Assembly (NCBI RefSeq): GCF_042675705.1
Contig: NZ_JBHTJJ010000005.1
Source of the DNA: Ruegeria arenilitoris
Lineage (GTDB): Bacteria; Pseudomonadota; Alphaproteobacteria; Rhodobacterales; Rhodobacteraceae
Reading direction: 5' to 3' (one strand)
DNA: 64,000 nucleotides
The notes under the pieces: model-generated
Database searches by the model: none
The model's input: the letters and a program-made list of their open reading frames with translations, nothing else
What the model was told of the DNA's origin: nothing
Shown: positions 1 to 7,845 of the stretch, one piece after another
Layout: every line of letters starts with the position of its first letter
How positions within the stretch are numbered: position 1 is the stretch's first letter
Translations under genes and position numbers: made by a program

Positions 1-149
1 TGCGCCAAGTCCCGAAGGCCTGACAGGTCCGGTCCCGCTGCTTCGAACGCTACCGGAAATGTTGGCGCAAACGGGGTGCGAACACGGTCTTCGAATATGT
101 TTTCAAAGCCTATTCTGACTCGCTCGAATCATTTTTTGGCACCGGTTTG
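1..149. other. non-coding stretch, nothing recognised
   Basis: This stretch at the window edge shows no convincing gene on either strand and no RNA gene. It may hold the end of an upstream transcript, but no clear stop-plus-terminator arrangement is visible. Confidence 0.4.
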
Positions 150-184
150 TTTGTGATCACACCCCGAAAATGTGTGATCACAAA
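150..184. promoter_or_regulatory. twin TGTGATCACA operator upstream of sucC
   Basis: Two identical perfect 10-base palindromes TGTGATCACA lie at 152-161 and 173-182. Their centres are 21 bases (two helical turns) apart. The flanks extend symmetrically (TT before the first, AA after the second), so the whole block is itself an inverted repeat. It sits about 110 bases before sucC, the first gene of the TCA operon. The half-site TGTGA/TCACA resembles GntR- or CRP-type sites but lacks the 6-base CRP spacer. The regulator is unknown. Confidence 0.6.
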
Positions 185-290
185 TGCCGAAAATCTTCGG
201 CAAATAACGCGATCGCAGCAGAAAACCCTTTAATTTTTACCGCTAGACACCCCTATAACGATCTAATCGCAGTCAGACGGGACAGTTTCG

Positions 291-1484
291 ATGAACATTC
301 ACGAATATCAGGCCAAGGCTCTTCTTCGCAGCTATGGCGCTCCGGTCTCCGACGGACGTGCAGTTCTGCGCGCCGAGGAAGCCAAAACAGCCGCCGGTGA
401 ACTGGACGGCCCCCTTTGGGTGGTCAAGGCACAGATCCACGCGGGCGGCCGCGGCAAAGGTCACTTCAAAGAGGCCGATGCCGGTGAAAAAGGCGGTGTC
501 CGTCTGACCAAATCGGTGGAAGAAGCCGCCGAAGAAGCCAAGAAGATGCTGGGCCGCACGCTGGTCACGCACCAGACCGGCCCCGTAGGCAAGCAGGTCA
601 ACCGCGTTTACATCGAGGCCGGTTCGGGCATCGAGCGCGAGCTGTACCTGGCCCTGCTGGTGGACCGCCAGACCAGCCGCATCTCGTTCGTGTGCTCGAC
701 CGAAGGCGGTATGGACATCGAAGAAGTAGCCGCGGCGACACCCGAGAAAATCCTGTCCTTCTCGGTTGACCCGGCCACCGGGTACCAGCCGTATCACGGC
801 CGGCGCATCGCCTTCTCGCTGGGTCTGGAAGGCGCGCAGGTCAAGCAATGCGTGCGTCTGATGGGCATCCTGTACAAGGCCTTCGTCGAGAAAGACATGG
901 AGATGCTGGAGATCAACCCGCTGATCGTGGCCGAAGGCGGCGACCTCAAGGTGCTGGACGCCAAGCTGAGCTTTGACGGCAACGCGGTCTACCGCCACCC
1001 CGACATCGCCGAACTGCGCGACACCACCGAGGAAGACCCCAAGGAGCTGGAAGCCAGCAAATACGACCTGAACTACATCGCGCTGGACGGCGAGATCGGC
1101 TGCATGGTCAACGGCGCGGGTCTGGCGATGGCGACGATGGACATCATCAAGCTCTACGGCGCCGAGCCTGCCAACTTCCTCGACGTGGGTGGTGGCGCCA
1201 CCAAAGAGAAAGTGACCGAGGCGTTCAAGATCATTACCAGCGACCCGAACGTCAAAGGCATCCTGGTCAACATCTTCGGGGGCATCATGCGCTGTGACGT
1301 CATCGCCGAGGGCGTTGTCGCCGCGGTGAAAGAGGTCGGCCTGCAGGTCCCGCTGGTCGTGCGCCTGGAAGGCACCAATGTCGAGAAGGGCAAGGAGATC
1401 ATCAACACCTCCGGCCTGGACGTGATCGCGGCGGACAACCTGAAAGACGGTGCCGAGAAGATCGTGAAGGCAGTCAAAGGCTGA
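291..1484 (+). CDS. sucC: succinyl-CoA synthetase (ADP-forming) beta subunit
   Basis: SucC joins SucD to convert succinyl-CoA, ADP and phosphate to succinate, ATP and CoA in the TCA cycle. The 397-residue protein has the usual length and starts MNIHEYQAKALLRSYG, the standard family start. It has an N-terminal ATP-grasp fold (residues 1-240) with the VNRVYIEAG region, and a C-terminal CoA-ligase domain with GGGATKEKV and NIFGGIMRCD. It is the first gene of the cluster, with sucD 84 bases downstream. The leader upstream carries a twin palindrome that probably controls the operon. Confidence 0.97.
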   Translation: MNIHEYQAKALLRSYGAPVSDGRAVLRAEEAKTAAGELDGPLWVVKAQIHAGGRGKGHFKEADAGEKGGVRLTKSVEEAAEEAKKMLGRTLVTHQTGPVGKQVNRVYIEAGSGIERELYLALLVDRQTSRISFVCSTEGGMDIEEVAAATPEKILSFSVDPATGYQPYHGRRIAFSLGLEGAQVKQCVRLMGILYKAFVEKDMEMLEINPLIVAEGGDLKVLDAKLSFDGNAVYRHPDIAELRDTTEEDPKELEASKYDLNYIALDGEIGCMVNGAGLAMATMDIIKLYGAEPANFLDVGGGATKEKVTEAFKIITSDPNVKGILVNIFGGIMRCDVIAEGVVAAVKEVGLQVPLVVRLEGTNVEKGKEIINTSGLDVIAADNLKDGAEKIVKAVKG

Positions 1485-1498
1485 ACCCGATAACTCAG

Positions 1499-1549
1499 GG
1501 CGGGTCGCGGCCCGCCATTCCGACGAATACTGGCGGGTCAGATCCCGCC
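1499..1549 (+). repeat. two tandem hairpins with identical stems between sucC and sucD
   Basis: Two hairpins share the same stem, GGCGGG/CCCGCC, each with a 6-base loop: 1499-1516 (loop TCGCGG) and 1532-1549 (loop TCAGAT). Neither has a T tract, so they are not classical terminators. Because the arms are identical, the outer arms can also pair around a paired inner set. A role in mRNA processing or in setting the sucC:sucD ratio is inference. The sucD ribosome site ACAGGAG follows at once. Confidence 0.65.
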
Positions 1550-1568
1550 GAAAACAGGAGAACGCCAA

Positions 1569-2453
1569 ATGGCAGTCCTCATCGACGAAAATACCAAAGT
1601 GATCTGTCAGGGCTTTACCGGCTCGCAGGGCACATTCCACTCTGAACAGGCCATCGCCTATGGCACCAAGATGGTCGGCGGCGTGACCCCCGGCAAAGGC
1701 GGGATGGAGCATCTGGGTCTGCCCGTGTTCAACTCAGTCCACGAAGCCAAGCACGTCACCGAGGCCAACGCCACCGTGATCTACGTGCCGCCGCCGTTTG
1801 CCGCGGATTCGATCCTCGAAGCGATCGATGCTGAGATGGAAGTGATCGTCTGCATCACCGAAGGCATCCCGGTTCTGGACATGATGAAGGTGAAGCGCGC
1901 GCTGGAAGGCAGCAAGTCGCGTCTTATCGGCCCGAACTGCCCCGGTGTCATCACGCCGGATGCCTGCAAGATCGGCATCATGCCCGGCCACATCCACAAG
2001 CGTGGTTCGGTCGGCGTCGTGTCGCGTTCCGGCACCCTGACCTATGAGGCCGTCAAGCAGACCACCGATGTGGGTCTGGGCCAGTCCACCTGCGTGGGCA
2101 TCGGCGGCGACCCGATCAAAGGCACCGAGCATATCGACGTTCTGGAATGGTTCCTGGCCGATGACGAAACCGAGTCGATCATCATGATCGGCGAGATCGG
2201 CGGCTCGGCCGAGGAAGAAGCCGCGCAGTTCCTGGCGGATGAGGCCAAGAAGGGCCGCAAAAAGCCGGTTGCCGGTTTCATCGCCGGCCGCACGGCGCCT
2301 CCGGGCCGCCGCATGGGCCACGCGGGCGCGATTGTTGCCGGCGGCAAAGGTGGTGCCGAGGACAAGATCGAAGCCATGCGCAACGCCGGCATCGTCGTGG
2401 CCGAAAGCCCGGCGCAGCTGGGCGAGGCTGTGCTGGAAGCAATCGGCAAGTAA
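1569..2453 (+). CDS. sucD: succinyl-CoA synthetase (ADP-forming) alpha subunit
   Basis: SucD is the CoA-binding and phosphohistidine subunit of succinyl-CoA synthetase. The 294 residues match the family length. Visible motifs are the N-terminal CoA-binding GFTGSQGTFHSEQAI, GPNCPGVITP, and the C-terminal active-site segment APPGRRMGHAGAIV that carries the phosphorylated histidine. A good ribosome site (AGGAG) lies before the ATG, directly after the twin hairpins. It forms an obligate complex with the sucC product. Confidence 0.97.
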   Translation: MAVLIDENTKVICQGFTGSQGTFHSEQAIAYGTKMVGGVTPGKGGMEHLGLPVFNSVHEAKHVTEANATVIYVPPPFAADSILEAIDAEMEVIVCITEGIPVLDMMKVKRALEGSKSRLIGPNCPGVITPDACKIGIMPGHIHKRGSVGVVSRSGTLTYEAVKQTTDVGLGQSTCVGIGGDPIKGTEHIDVLEWFLADDETESIIMIGEIGGSAEEEAAQFLADEAKKGRKKPVAGFIAGRTAPPGRRMGHAGAIVAGGKGGAEDKIEAMRNAGIVVAESPAQLGEAVLEAIGK

Positions 2454-2497
2454 ACCGCCGGCCCCTTGCGTGGGCTGGCCTCAGCGGAGCGAAACAC

Positions 2498-3040
2498 ATG
2501 GCCTTCAACGAAGCCGTCAAAACGTGTTTCTCCAAATACTTCACATTCTCGGGGCGGGCCTCTCGCCCCGAGTATTGGTATTTTTTCCTGTTCATTCTGG
2601 TCTGGAGCGCAATCGCCACGGTCATCGACTGGCATTTCTTCGGACAGGTCACGACCGTGCAATCCGAAGGCTCGGTCGAGGTGACCGCCACATCCAGCCA
2701 GCCGGTGCAGAGCATCGTGTCACTGATCGTGTTCTTTCCGCATCTGGCCGTGGCGTGGCGGCGCATGCATGACACCGGGCGCAACGGTCTCTACGCGCTG
2801 CTGCCGATCCTTTTGATCCTTGGGGCTTTTGCCGTTCTGGTCTTCGGCATCGGCCTCGCCTCAAGCTTCCAGCACGGCGGTAGCCTCGACATCCTGTTCA
2901 CGCGCGCCACGCTGCTGATCGTCATTCCGACACTGCTTGTTCTTCTCGTGTCGCCCCTCCTGGTTCTGTGGTGGCTGTCCCGCCCTAGCCAGCCAGGCAC
3001 CAACAAATACGGTCCCAACCCATATGAGGTAACCCAATGA
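2498..3040 (+). CDS. DUF805 membrane protein within the TCA operon
   Basis: A 180-residue integral membrane protein. The N-terminus holds the DUF805 signature (KYFTFSGRASRPEYWYFFLF), followed by about four hydrophobic segments and the WRRMHDTGRNG motif typical of the family. DUF805 proteins have no established function. The gene sits between sucD and sucA, and its TGA overlaps the sucA ATG (ATGA at 3037-3040), so its translation is probably coupled to sucA. Whether the product helps place or regulate the 2-oxoglutarate dehydrogenase complex at the membrane is unknown. Confidence 0.85.
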   Translation: MAFNEAVKTCFSKYFTFSGRASRPEYWYFFLFILVWSAIATVIDWHFFGQVTTVQSEGSVEVTATSSQPVQSIVSLIVFFPHLAVAWRRMHDTGRNGLYALLPILLILGAFAVLVFGIGLASSFQHGGSLDILFTRATLLIVIPTLLVLLVSPLLVLWWLSRPSQPGTNKYGPNPYEVTQ

Positions 3041-5991
3041 CCGAACACTCGCCCAATTCTGCCTTCCATGCCTCGAGCTTCATGCAGGGGCACAATGCCG
3101 AGTACCTGGAGCAGCTATACGCCCAGTACACCAAGGACCCCGGCGCAATCGATGCGGCTTGGGCCGAGTTTTTCCGGCAGATGGGAGACGCGGCACCGGA
3201 CGTCCAGAAAGAGGCCGAAGGACCTTCGTGGGCGCGCACCGACTGGCCACCGATGCCGAATGATGACCTGACCGGCGCCCTGACCGGCGAGTGGATCGAG
3301 GTCGACGCCAAAGCTGCAGGCAACAAGATCAAGGAAAAGGCTGCCAAGGCGGGGGTTGATGTCAGCGACGAACAGATCAAGCGCGCCGTGCTGGATTCGA
3401 TCCGCGCGCTGATGCTGATCCGGGCCTATCGGATCCGGGGTCACCTGGCCGCTGATCTGGACCCGCTGGGCATGCGCGCCGCGACCAACCACCCCGAGTT
3501 GGACCCCAAGACCTATGGCTTTACCGATGCCGACATGGACCGGCCGATCTTCATCGACAACGTGCTGGGTCTGCAGATGGCCAGCATGCGCCAGATCGTC
3601 GAGATCGTGAAACGCACCTATTGCGGCACTTTCGCGCTGCAGTACATGCACATCTCGAACCCCGAGGAGGCCGCCTGGCTGAAAGAACGGATCGAAGGTT
3701 ATGGCAAGGAAATCTCGTTCACGCGGGAAGGCCGCAAGGCGATCCTGAACAAGATGGTCGAGGCCGAGGGCTTTGAGAAGTTCCTGCATGTGAAATACAT
3801 GGGCACCAAGCGCTTCGGTCTGGACGGAGGCGAGGCGCTGATCCCGGCGATGGAACAGATCATCAAGCGTGGCGGCGCCCTGGGCCTGAGCGATATCGTG
3901 ATCGGCATGCCGCACCGCGGACGTCTGAACATCCTGGCCAACGTGATGGGCAAACCCTACCGCGCCATTTTCAACGAGTTCCAGGGCGGCAGCTTCAAGC
4001 CCGAGGATGTGGATGGGTCGGGCGACGTGAAATATCACCTCGGTGCGTCCAGCGACCGTGAGTTTGACGGCAACACCGTGCACCTGTCGCTGACGGCGAA
4101 CCCGTCCCACCTCGAAGCCGTGAACCCGGTCGTTCTTGGCAAGGTTCGGGCCAAGCAGGACCAGCTTGGTGACACCGACCGCAGCAAGGTCATGGGCATT
4201 CTTCTCCACGGCGACGCCGCCTTTGCCGGCCAGGGTGTCGTGGCCGAAGGCTTTGGCCTGTCCGGTCTGCGCGGTCACAAGACCGGCGGCACCATGCATA
4301 TCGTCGTGAACAACCAGATCGGCTTTACCACCGCGCCGCATTTCTCGCGCTCCAGCCCGTATCCGACCGATATCGCGCTGATGGTCGAGGCGCCAATCTT
4401 CCACGTGAACGGCGACGACCCCGAGGCGGTGGTGCATGCGGCCAAGGTCGCGACCGAATTCCGCCAGAAGTTCCACAAGGACGTGGTCATCGACATCTTC
4501 TGCTACCGCCGGTTCGGTCACAACGAGGGCGATGAGCCCATGTTCACCAACCCGATCATGTACAAGAAGATCAAGACCCACAAAACCACGCTGTCGCTGT
4601 ACACCGAGCGGCTGGTCAAGGACGGTCTGATCCCTGAGGGCGAGATTGAGGACATGAAGGCCGCCTTTCAGGCGCATCTGAACGACGAGTTCGAGGCCGG
4701 CAAGGACTACAAACCCAACAAGGCCGACTGGCTGGATGGCCGGTGGTCGCATCTGGACAAGAACAAGGAAGAATATGTCCGCGGCGACACCGCAATCACG
4801 CCGGACACTCTGGCCGAGGTCGGCAAGGCGCTGGTGACGGTGCCCGAAGGCTTTGCCCTGCACAAGACTGTAGGTCGCCTTCTTGAACACAAGAAACAGA
4901 TGTTCGAAACCGGTCAGGGCTTTGACTGGGCCACCGGCGAGGCGCTGGCCTTCGGGTCGCTGCTGACCGAGGGCTATCCGGTACGCCTGTCGGGGCAGGA
5001 CGCCACCCGCGGCACATTCAGCCAACGCCATTCGGGCTTCATCAACCAGGAGACCGAAGAGCGCTATTATCCGCTGAACCACATCCGCGCCGGACAGTCG
5101 CAGTACGAAGTGATCGACTCGATGCTGTCGGAATACGCGGTGCTGGGCTTCGAATACGGCTACTCGCTGGCCGAGCCCAACGCGCTGGTACTGTGGGAGG
5201 CCCAGTTCGGCGATTTCGCCAACGGCGCACAGATCATGTTCGACCAGTTCATCAGCTCGGGCGAAAGCAAATGGCTGCGCATGTCCGGTCTGGTCTGCCT
5301 GCTGCCGCACGGGTTCGAGGGGCAGGGCCCCGAGCACTCGTCGGCGCGACTGGAGCGTTTCCTGCAGATGTGCGGCCAGGACAACTGGATCGTGGCCAAC
5401 TGCACCACGCCTGCGAACTATTTTCACATCTTGCGCCGTCAGTTGCACCGCACCTTCCGCAAGCCGCTGATCCTGATGACGCCCAAATCGTTGCTGCGCC
5501 ACAAGCTGGCGATCAGCAACGCCGAGGACTTCACCACCGGGTCCAGTTTCCACCGGGTGCTGTGGGACGACGCGCAAAAAGGCAACTCGGACACCCAGCT
5601 GGTGCCCGACGACAAGATCAAACGCGTAGTGATGTGTTCGGGCAAGGTGTACTACGACCTGCTTGAAGAACGCGACGCGCGCGGGATCGACGACGTCTAT
5701 CTGCTGCGGATCGAGCAATACTATCCGTTCCCGGCCCATTCGCTGATCAACGAACTTGAGCGGTTCAAACAGGCCGAGATGGTCTGGTGCCAGGAAGAGC
5801 CCAAGAACCAGGGTGCCTGGGGATTCATCGAACCCAACATCGAATGGGTCCTGTCCCGCATCGGCGCCAAGCATACCCGGCCGATCTATGCCGGCCGCGC
5901 CACTTCGGCCTCGCCCGCAACGGGTCTGGCCAGCCAACACAAAGCCCAACAAGAAGCGCTGGTGAACGAAGCGCTGACCATTGAAGGATAA
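3037..5991 (+). CDS. sucA: 2-oxoglutarate dehydrogenase E1 component
   Basis: SucA is the thiamine-diphosphate-dependent decarboxylase of the 2-oxoglutarate dehydrogenase complex. The 984 residues include the N-terminal E2-binding segment (FMQGHNAEYLEQLYAQY), the ThDP-binding GDAAFAGQG ... NNQIGF stretch (about residues 385-430), and the C-terminal transketolase-like half with the GHEGQGPEHSS-type segment (here GFEGQGPEHSSARLERFLQ). The start is set by the 4-base overlap with the DUF805 gene. sucB follows after 6 bases. Confidence 0.97.
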   Translation: MTEHSPNSAFHASSFMQGHNAEYLEQLYAQYTKDPGAIDAAWAEFFRQMGDAAPDVQKEAEGPSWARTDWPPMPNDDLTGALTGEWIEVDAKAAGNKIKEKAAKAGVDVSDEQIKRAVLDSIRALMLIRAYRIRGHLAADLDPLGMRAATNHPELDPKTYGFTDADMDRPIFIDNVLGLQMASMRQIVEIVKRTYCGTFALQYMHISNPEEAAWLKERIEGYGKEISFTREGRKAILNKMVEAEGFEKFLHVKYMGTKRFGLDGGEALIPAMEQIIKRGGALGLSDIVIGMPHRGRLNILANVMGKPYRAIFNEFQGGSFKPEDVDGSGDVKYHLGASSDREFDGNTVHLSLTANPSHLEAVNPVVLGKVRAKQDQLGDTDRSKVMGILLHGDAAFAGQGVVAEGFGLSGLRGHKTGGTMHIVVNNQIGFTTAPHFSRSSPYPTDIALMVEAPIFHVNGDDPEAVVHAAKVATEFRQKFHKDVVIDIFCYRRFGHNEGDEPMFTNPIMYKKIKTHKTTLSLYTERLVKDGLIPEGEIEDMKAAFQAHLNDEFEAGKDYKPNKADWLDGRWSHLDKNKEEYVRGDTAITPDTLAEVGKALVTVPEGFALHKTVGRLLEHKKQMFETGQGFDWATGEALAFGSLLTEGYPVRLSGQDATRGTFSQRHSGFINQETEERYYPLNHIRAGQSQYEVIDSMLSEYAVLGFEYGYSLAEPNALVLWEAQFGDFANGAQIMFDQFISSGESKWLRMSGLVCLLPHGFEGQGPEHSSARLERFLQMCGQDNWIVANCTTPANYFHILRRQLHRTFRKPLILMTPKSLLRHKLAISNAEDFTTGSSFHRVLWDDAQKGNSDTQLVPDDKIKRVVMCSGKVYYDLLEERDARGIDDVYLLRIEQYYPFPAHSLINELERFKQAEMVWCQEEPKNQGAWGFIEPNIEWVLSRIGAKHTRPIYAGRATSASPATGLASQHKAQQEALVNEALTIEG

Positions 5992-5997
5992 TTAACG

Positions 5998-7500
5998 ATG
6001 ACGATTGAAGTTCGTGTTCCCACGCTGGGCGAGTCCGTCACCGAAGCCACGGTCGCAACCTGGTTCAAGAAACCCGGCGATGCCGTCGCCGTGGATGAGA
6101 TGCTGTGCGAGCTTGAGACGGACAAGGTCACCGTCGAGGTTCCGTCGCCCGCAGCCGGCGTGATGGGCGAAATCGTAGCCGCCGAAGGTGAGACGGTCGG
6201 CGTTGATGCGCTGTTGGCAACGATCCAGGCCGGAGAGGGTGCGGCCCCCGCTCCAAAAGCTGAAGCCGCTCCGGCAGCGGCTCCTGCGGTCTCGGGTGGC
6301 AGCGTCGACGTGATGGTTCCGACACTGGGTGAGTCCGTCACCGAAGCGACCGTATCGACCTGGTTCAAGAAGGTCGGCGATACCGTCACACAGGACGAAA
6401 TGCTGTGCGAACTGGAGACCGACAAGGTTTCGGTTGAGGTCCCTGCTCCCGCTGCGGGTGTACTCGCGGAGATCGTGGCCCCCGAGGGCGCGACGGTCGA
6501 CGCGACCGCCAAGCTTGCCGTGATTTCGGGCGCTGAAGCAGGCGCCGCACCGGCTGCGCCGGCCGCGGCAGCCCCTGCCCCCGCAGCAGCCGCCACCGGC
6601 AAGGACGTGGCCAATGCGCCATCGGCCGAAAAGGCCATGGCCGAGGCCGGCCTGTCGGCCGATCAGGTCACCGGCACCGGCCGCGATGGTCGCATCATGA
6701 AGGAAGACGTGGCCCGCGCCGTTGCAACCGCCGCTGCGCCGGCCGCTGCCGCCCCGGCTCCAGCAGCAGCCCCGCGCGCTCCCGTAGCCGCCGAGGACGC
6801 CGCACGCGAGGAACGCGTGCGCATGACGCGCCTGCGCCAGACCATCGCCAAGCGTCTGAAGGACGCGCAGAACACTGCCGCGATCCTGACCACCTACAAC
6901 GAGGTGGACATGACCGAGGTGATGGCCCTCCGCAATCAGTACAAGGACCAGTTCGAGAAGAAGCACGGCGTCCGCCTGGGCTTTATGTCCTTCTTCACCA
7001 AGGCCTGCTGCCACGCGCTGAAAGAGGTGCCCGAGGTCAATGCCGAGATCGACGGCAATGACATCGTGTACAAGAACTACGTCCACATGGGCGTGGCCGC
7101 CGGCACTCCGCAGGGCTTGGTGGTTCCGGTGATCCGCGATGCGGACCGGATGTCGTTCGCTGAGATCGAGAAAGCCATCGCCGAGAAGGGCAAGCGCGCC
7201 CGTGACGGCAAGCTGAGCATGGCCGAAATGCAGGGCGGTACCTTCACCATCTCGAATGGCGGCGTCTATGGATCGCTGATGTCCTCGCCGATCCTGAACC
7301 CCCCGCAATCGGGCATCCTGGGCATGCACAAGATTCAGGAACGTCCGATGGTCATCAATGGCGAGATCAAGATCCGCCCGATGATGTATCTGGCGCTGTC
7401 CTATGACCACCGCATCGTCGACGGAAAGGGCGCGGTCACCTTCCTGGTGCGCGTGAAAGAGGCGCTGGAAGATCCGCGCCGCCTGCTGATGGATCTGTGA
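5998..7500 (+). CDS. sucB: dihydrolipoyl succinyltransferase E2 with two lipoyl domains
   Basis: This E2 core passes succinyl from SucA to CoA through lipoyl arms. The 500-residue protein carries two lipoyl domains, each with ELETDKV; the modified lysines are residues 43 and 143, exactly 100 residues apart. Ala/Pro-rich linkers follow, then a peripheral-subunit-binding domain (about 205-240) and the acyltransferase domain ending in YDHRIVDGKGAVTFL with the catalytic His and Asp. E. coli SucB has a single lipoyl domain, so this is longer. It lies between sucA and lpd in one operon. Confidence 0.96.
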   Translation: MTIEVRVPTLGESVTEATVATWFKKPGDAVAVDEMLCELETDKVTVEVPSPAAGVMGEIVAAEGETVGVDALLATIQAGEGAAPAPKAEAAPAAAPAVSGGSVDVMVPTLGESVTEATVSTWFKKVGDTVTQDEMLCELETDKVSVEVPAPAAGVLAEIVAPEGATVDATAKLAVISGAEAGAAPAAPAAAAPAPAAAATGKDVANAPSAEKAMAEAGLSADQVTGTGRDGRIMKEDVARAVATAAAPAAAAPAPAAAPRAPVAAEDAAREERVRMTRLRQTIAKRLKDAQNTAAILTTYNEVDMTEVMALRNQYKDQFEKKHGVRLGFMSFFTKACCHALKEVPEVNAEIDGNDIVYKNYVHMGVAAGTPQGLVVPVIRDADRMSFAEIEKAIAEKGKRARDGKLSMAEMQGGTFTISNGGVYGSLMSSPILNPPQSGILGMHKIQERPMVINGEIKIRPMMYLALSYDHRIVDGKGAVTFLVRVKEALEDPRRLLMDL

Positions 7501-7502
7501 TC

Positions 7503-7772
7503 ATGGCGACGCATGTACTCTGGCAGGCCGACGTGGCCGATTTCGACGCCTGGCTGAAGGTATTCCGCGAGGACAAGCCGATGCGCAAGGCGGCCGGGAT
7601 TGTCGATCTGCACGTCTGGAAAGACCCCGAAGAGCGCGATCATGCGGTCGCCCTGTTCGAGATTACCGATCTGGATCGGGCCCAGAGCTTCATCGAATCG
7701 GAAGAGCTGGCCATGCACCATGAACGTGGCGGCGTCGCACATATTCAGGTGAAGGTTCTGACACCCGTCTGA
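7503..7772 (+). CDS. small conserved protein, possible dimeric alpha-beta barrel
   Basis: An 89-residue protein from ATG 7503; an overlapping GTG at 7497 is possible but less likely. It begins 2 bases after the sucB stop, so it is in the same transcript. The alternating pattern (HVLWQADVADFDAWLKVF ... DLHVWKDPE ... VALFEITDLDRAQSFI) resembles antibiotic-monooxygenase-like or ferredoxin-fold small domains, but no catalytic motif is evident. I cannot assign a function. A hairpin terminator follows before lpd. Confidence 0.7.
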   Translation: MATHVLWQADVADFDAWLKVFREDKPMRKAAGIVDLHVWKDPEERDHAVALFEITDLDRAQSFIESEELAMHHERGGVAHIQVKVLTPV

Positions 7773-7783
7773 ACATGCACCCA

Positions 7784-7811
7784 GGCGATCCACCCCCGTG
7801 GGTCGCCTTTT
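7784..7811 (+). terminator. intrinsic terminator before lpd
   Basis: Stem 7784-7793 pairs with 7798-7807 (10 pairs including one T-G wobble) around a CCCC loop, followed by TTTT at 7808-7811. The placement inside the cluster implies that lpd may be partly uncoupled from sucAB. Confidence 0.75.
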
Positions 7812-7845
7812 CAAAAAGAACACTCCGCGGATTTGGGAGAACAAA

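Noticed and set aside
3115..5952. Long open frame antisense to sucA
   Set aside because: GC-rich codon bias opens the antisense frame; the sense strand encodes a clear 2-oxoglutarate dehydrogenase E1 with all motifs.
7798..7845. Upstream in-frame start for lpd
   Set aside because: It would place 16 extra residues on the terminator hairpin arm; ATG 7846 gives the standard MANYDVIVIGAGPGG start.
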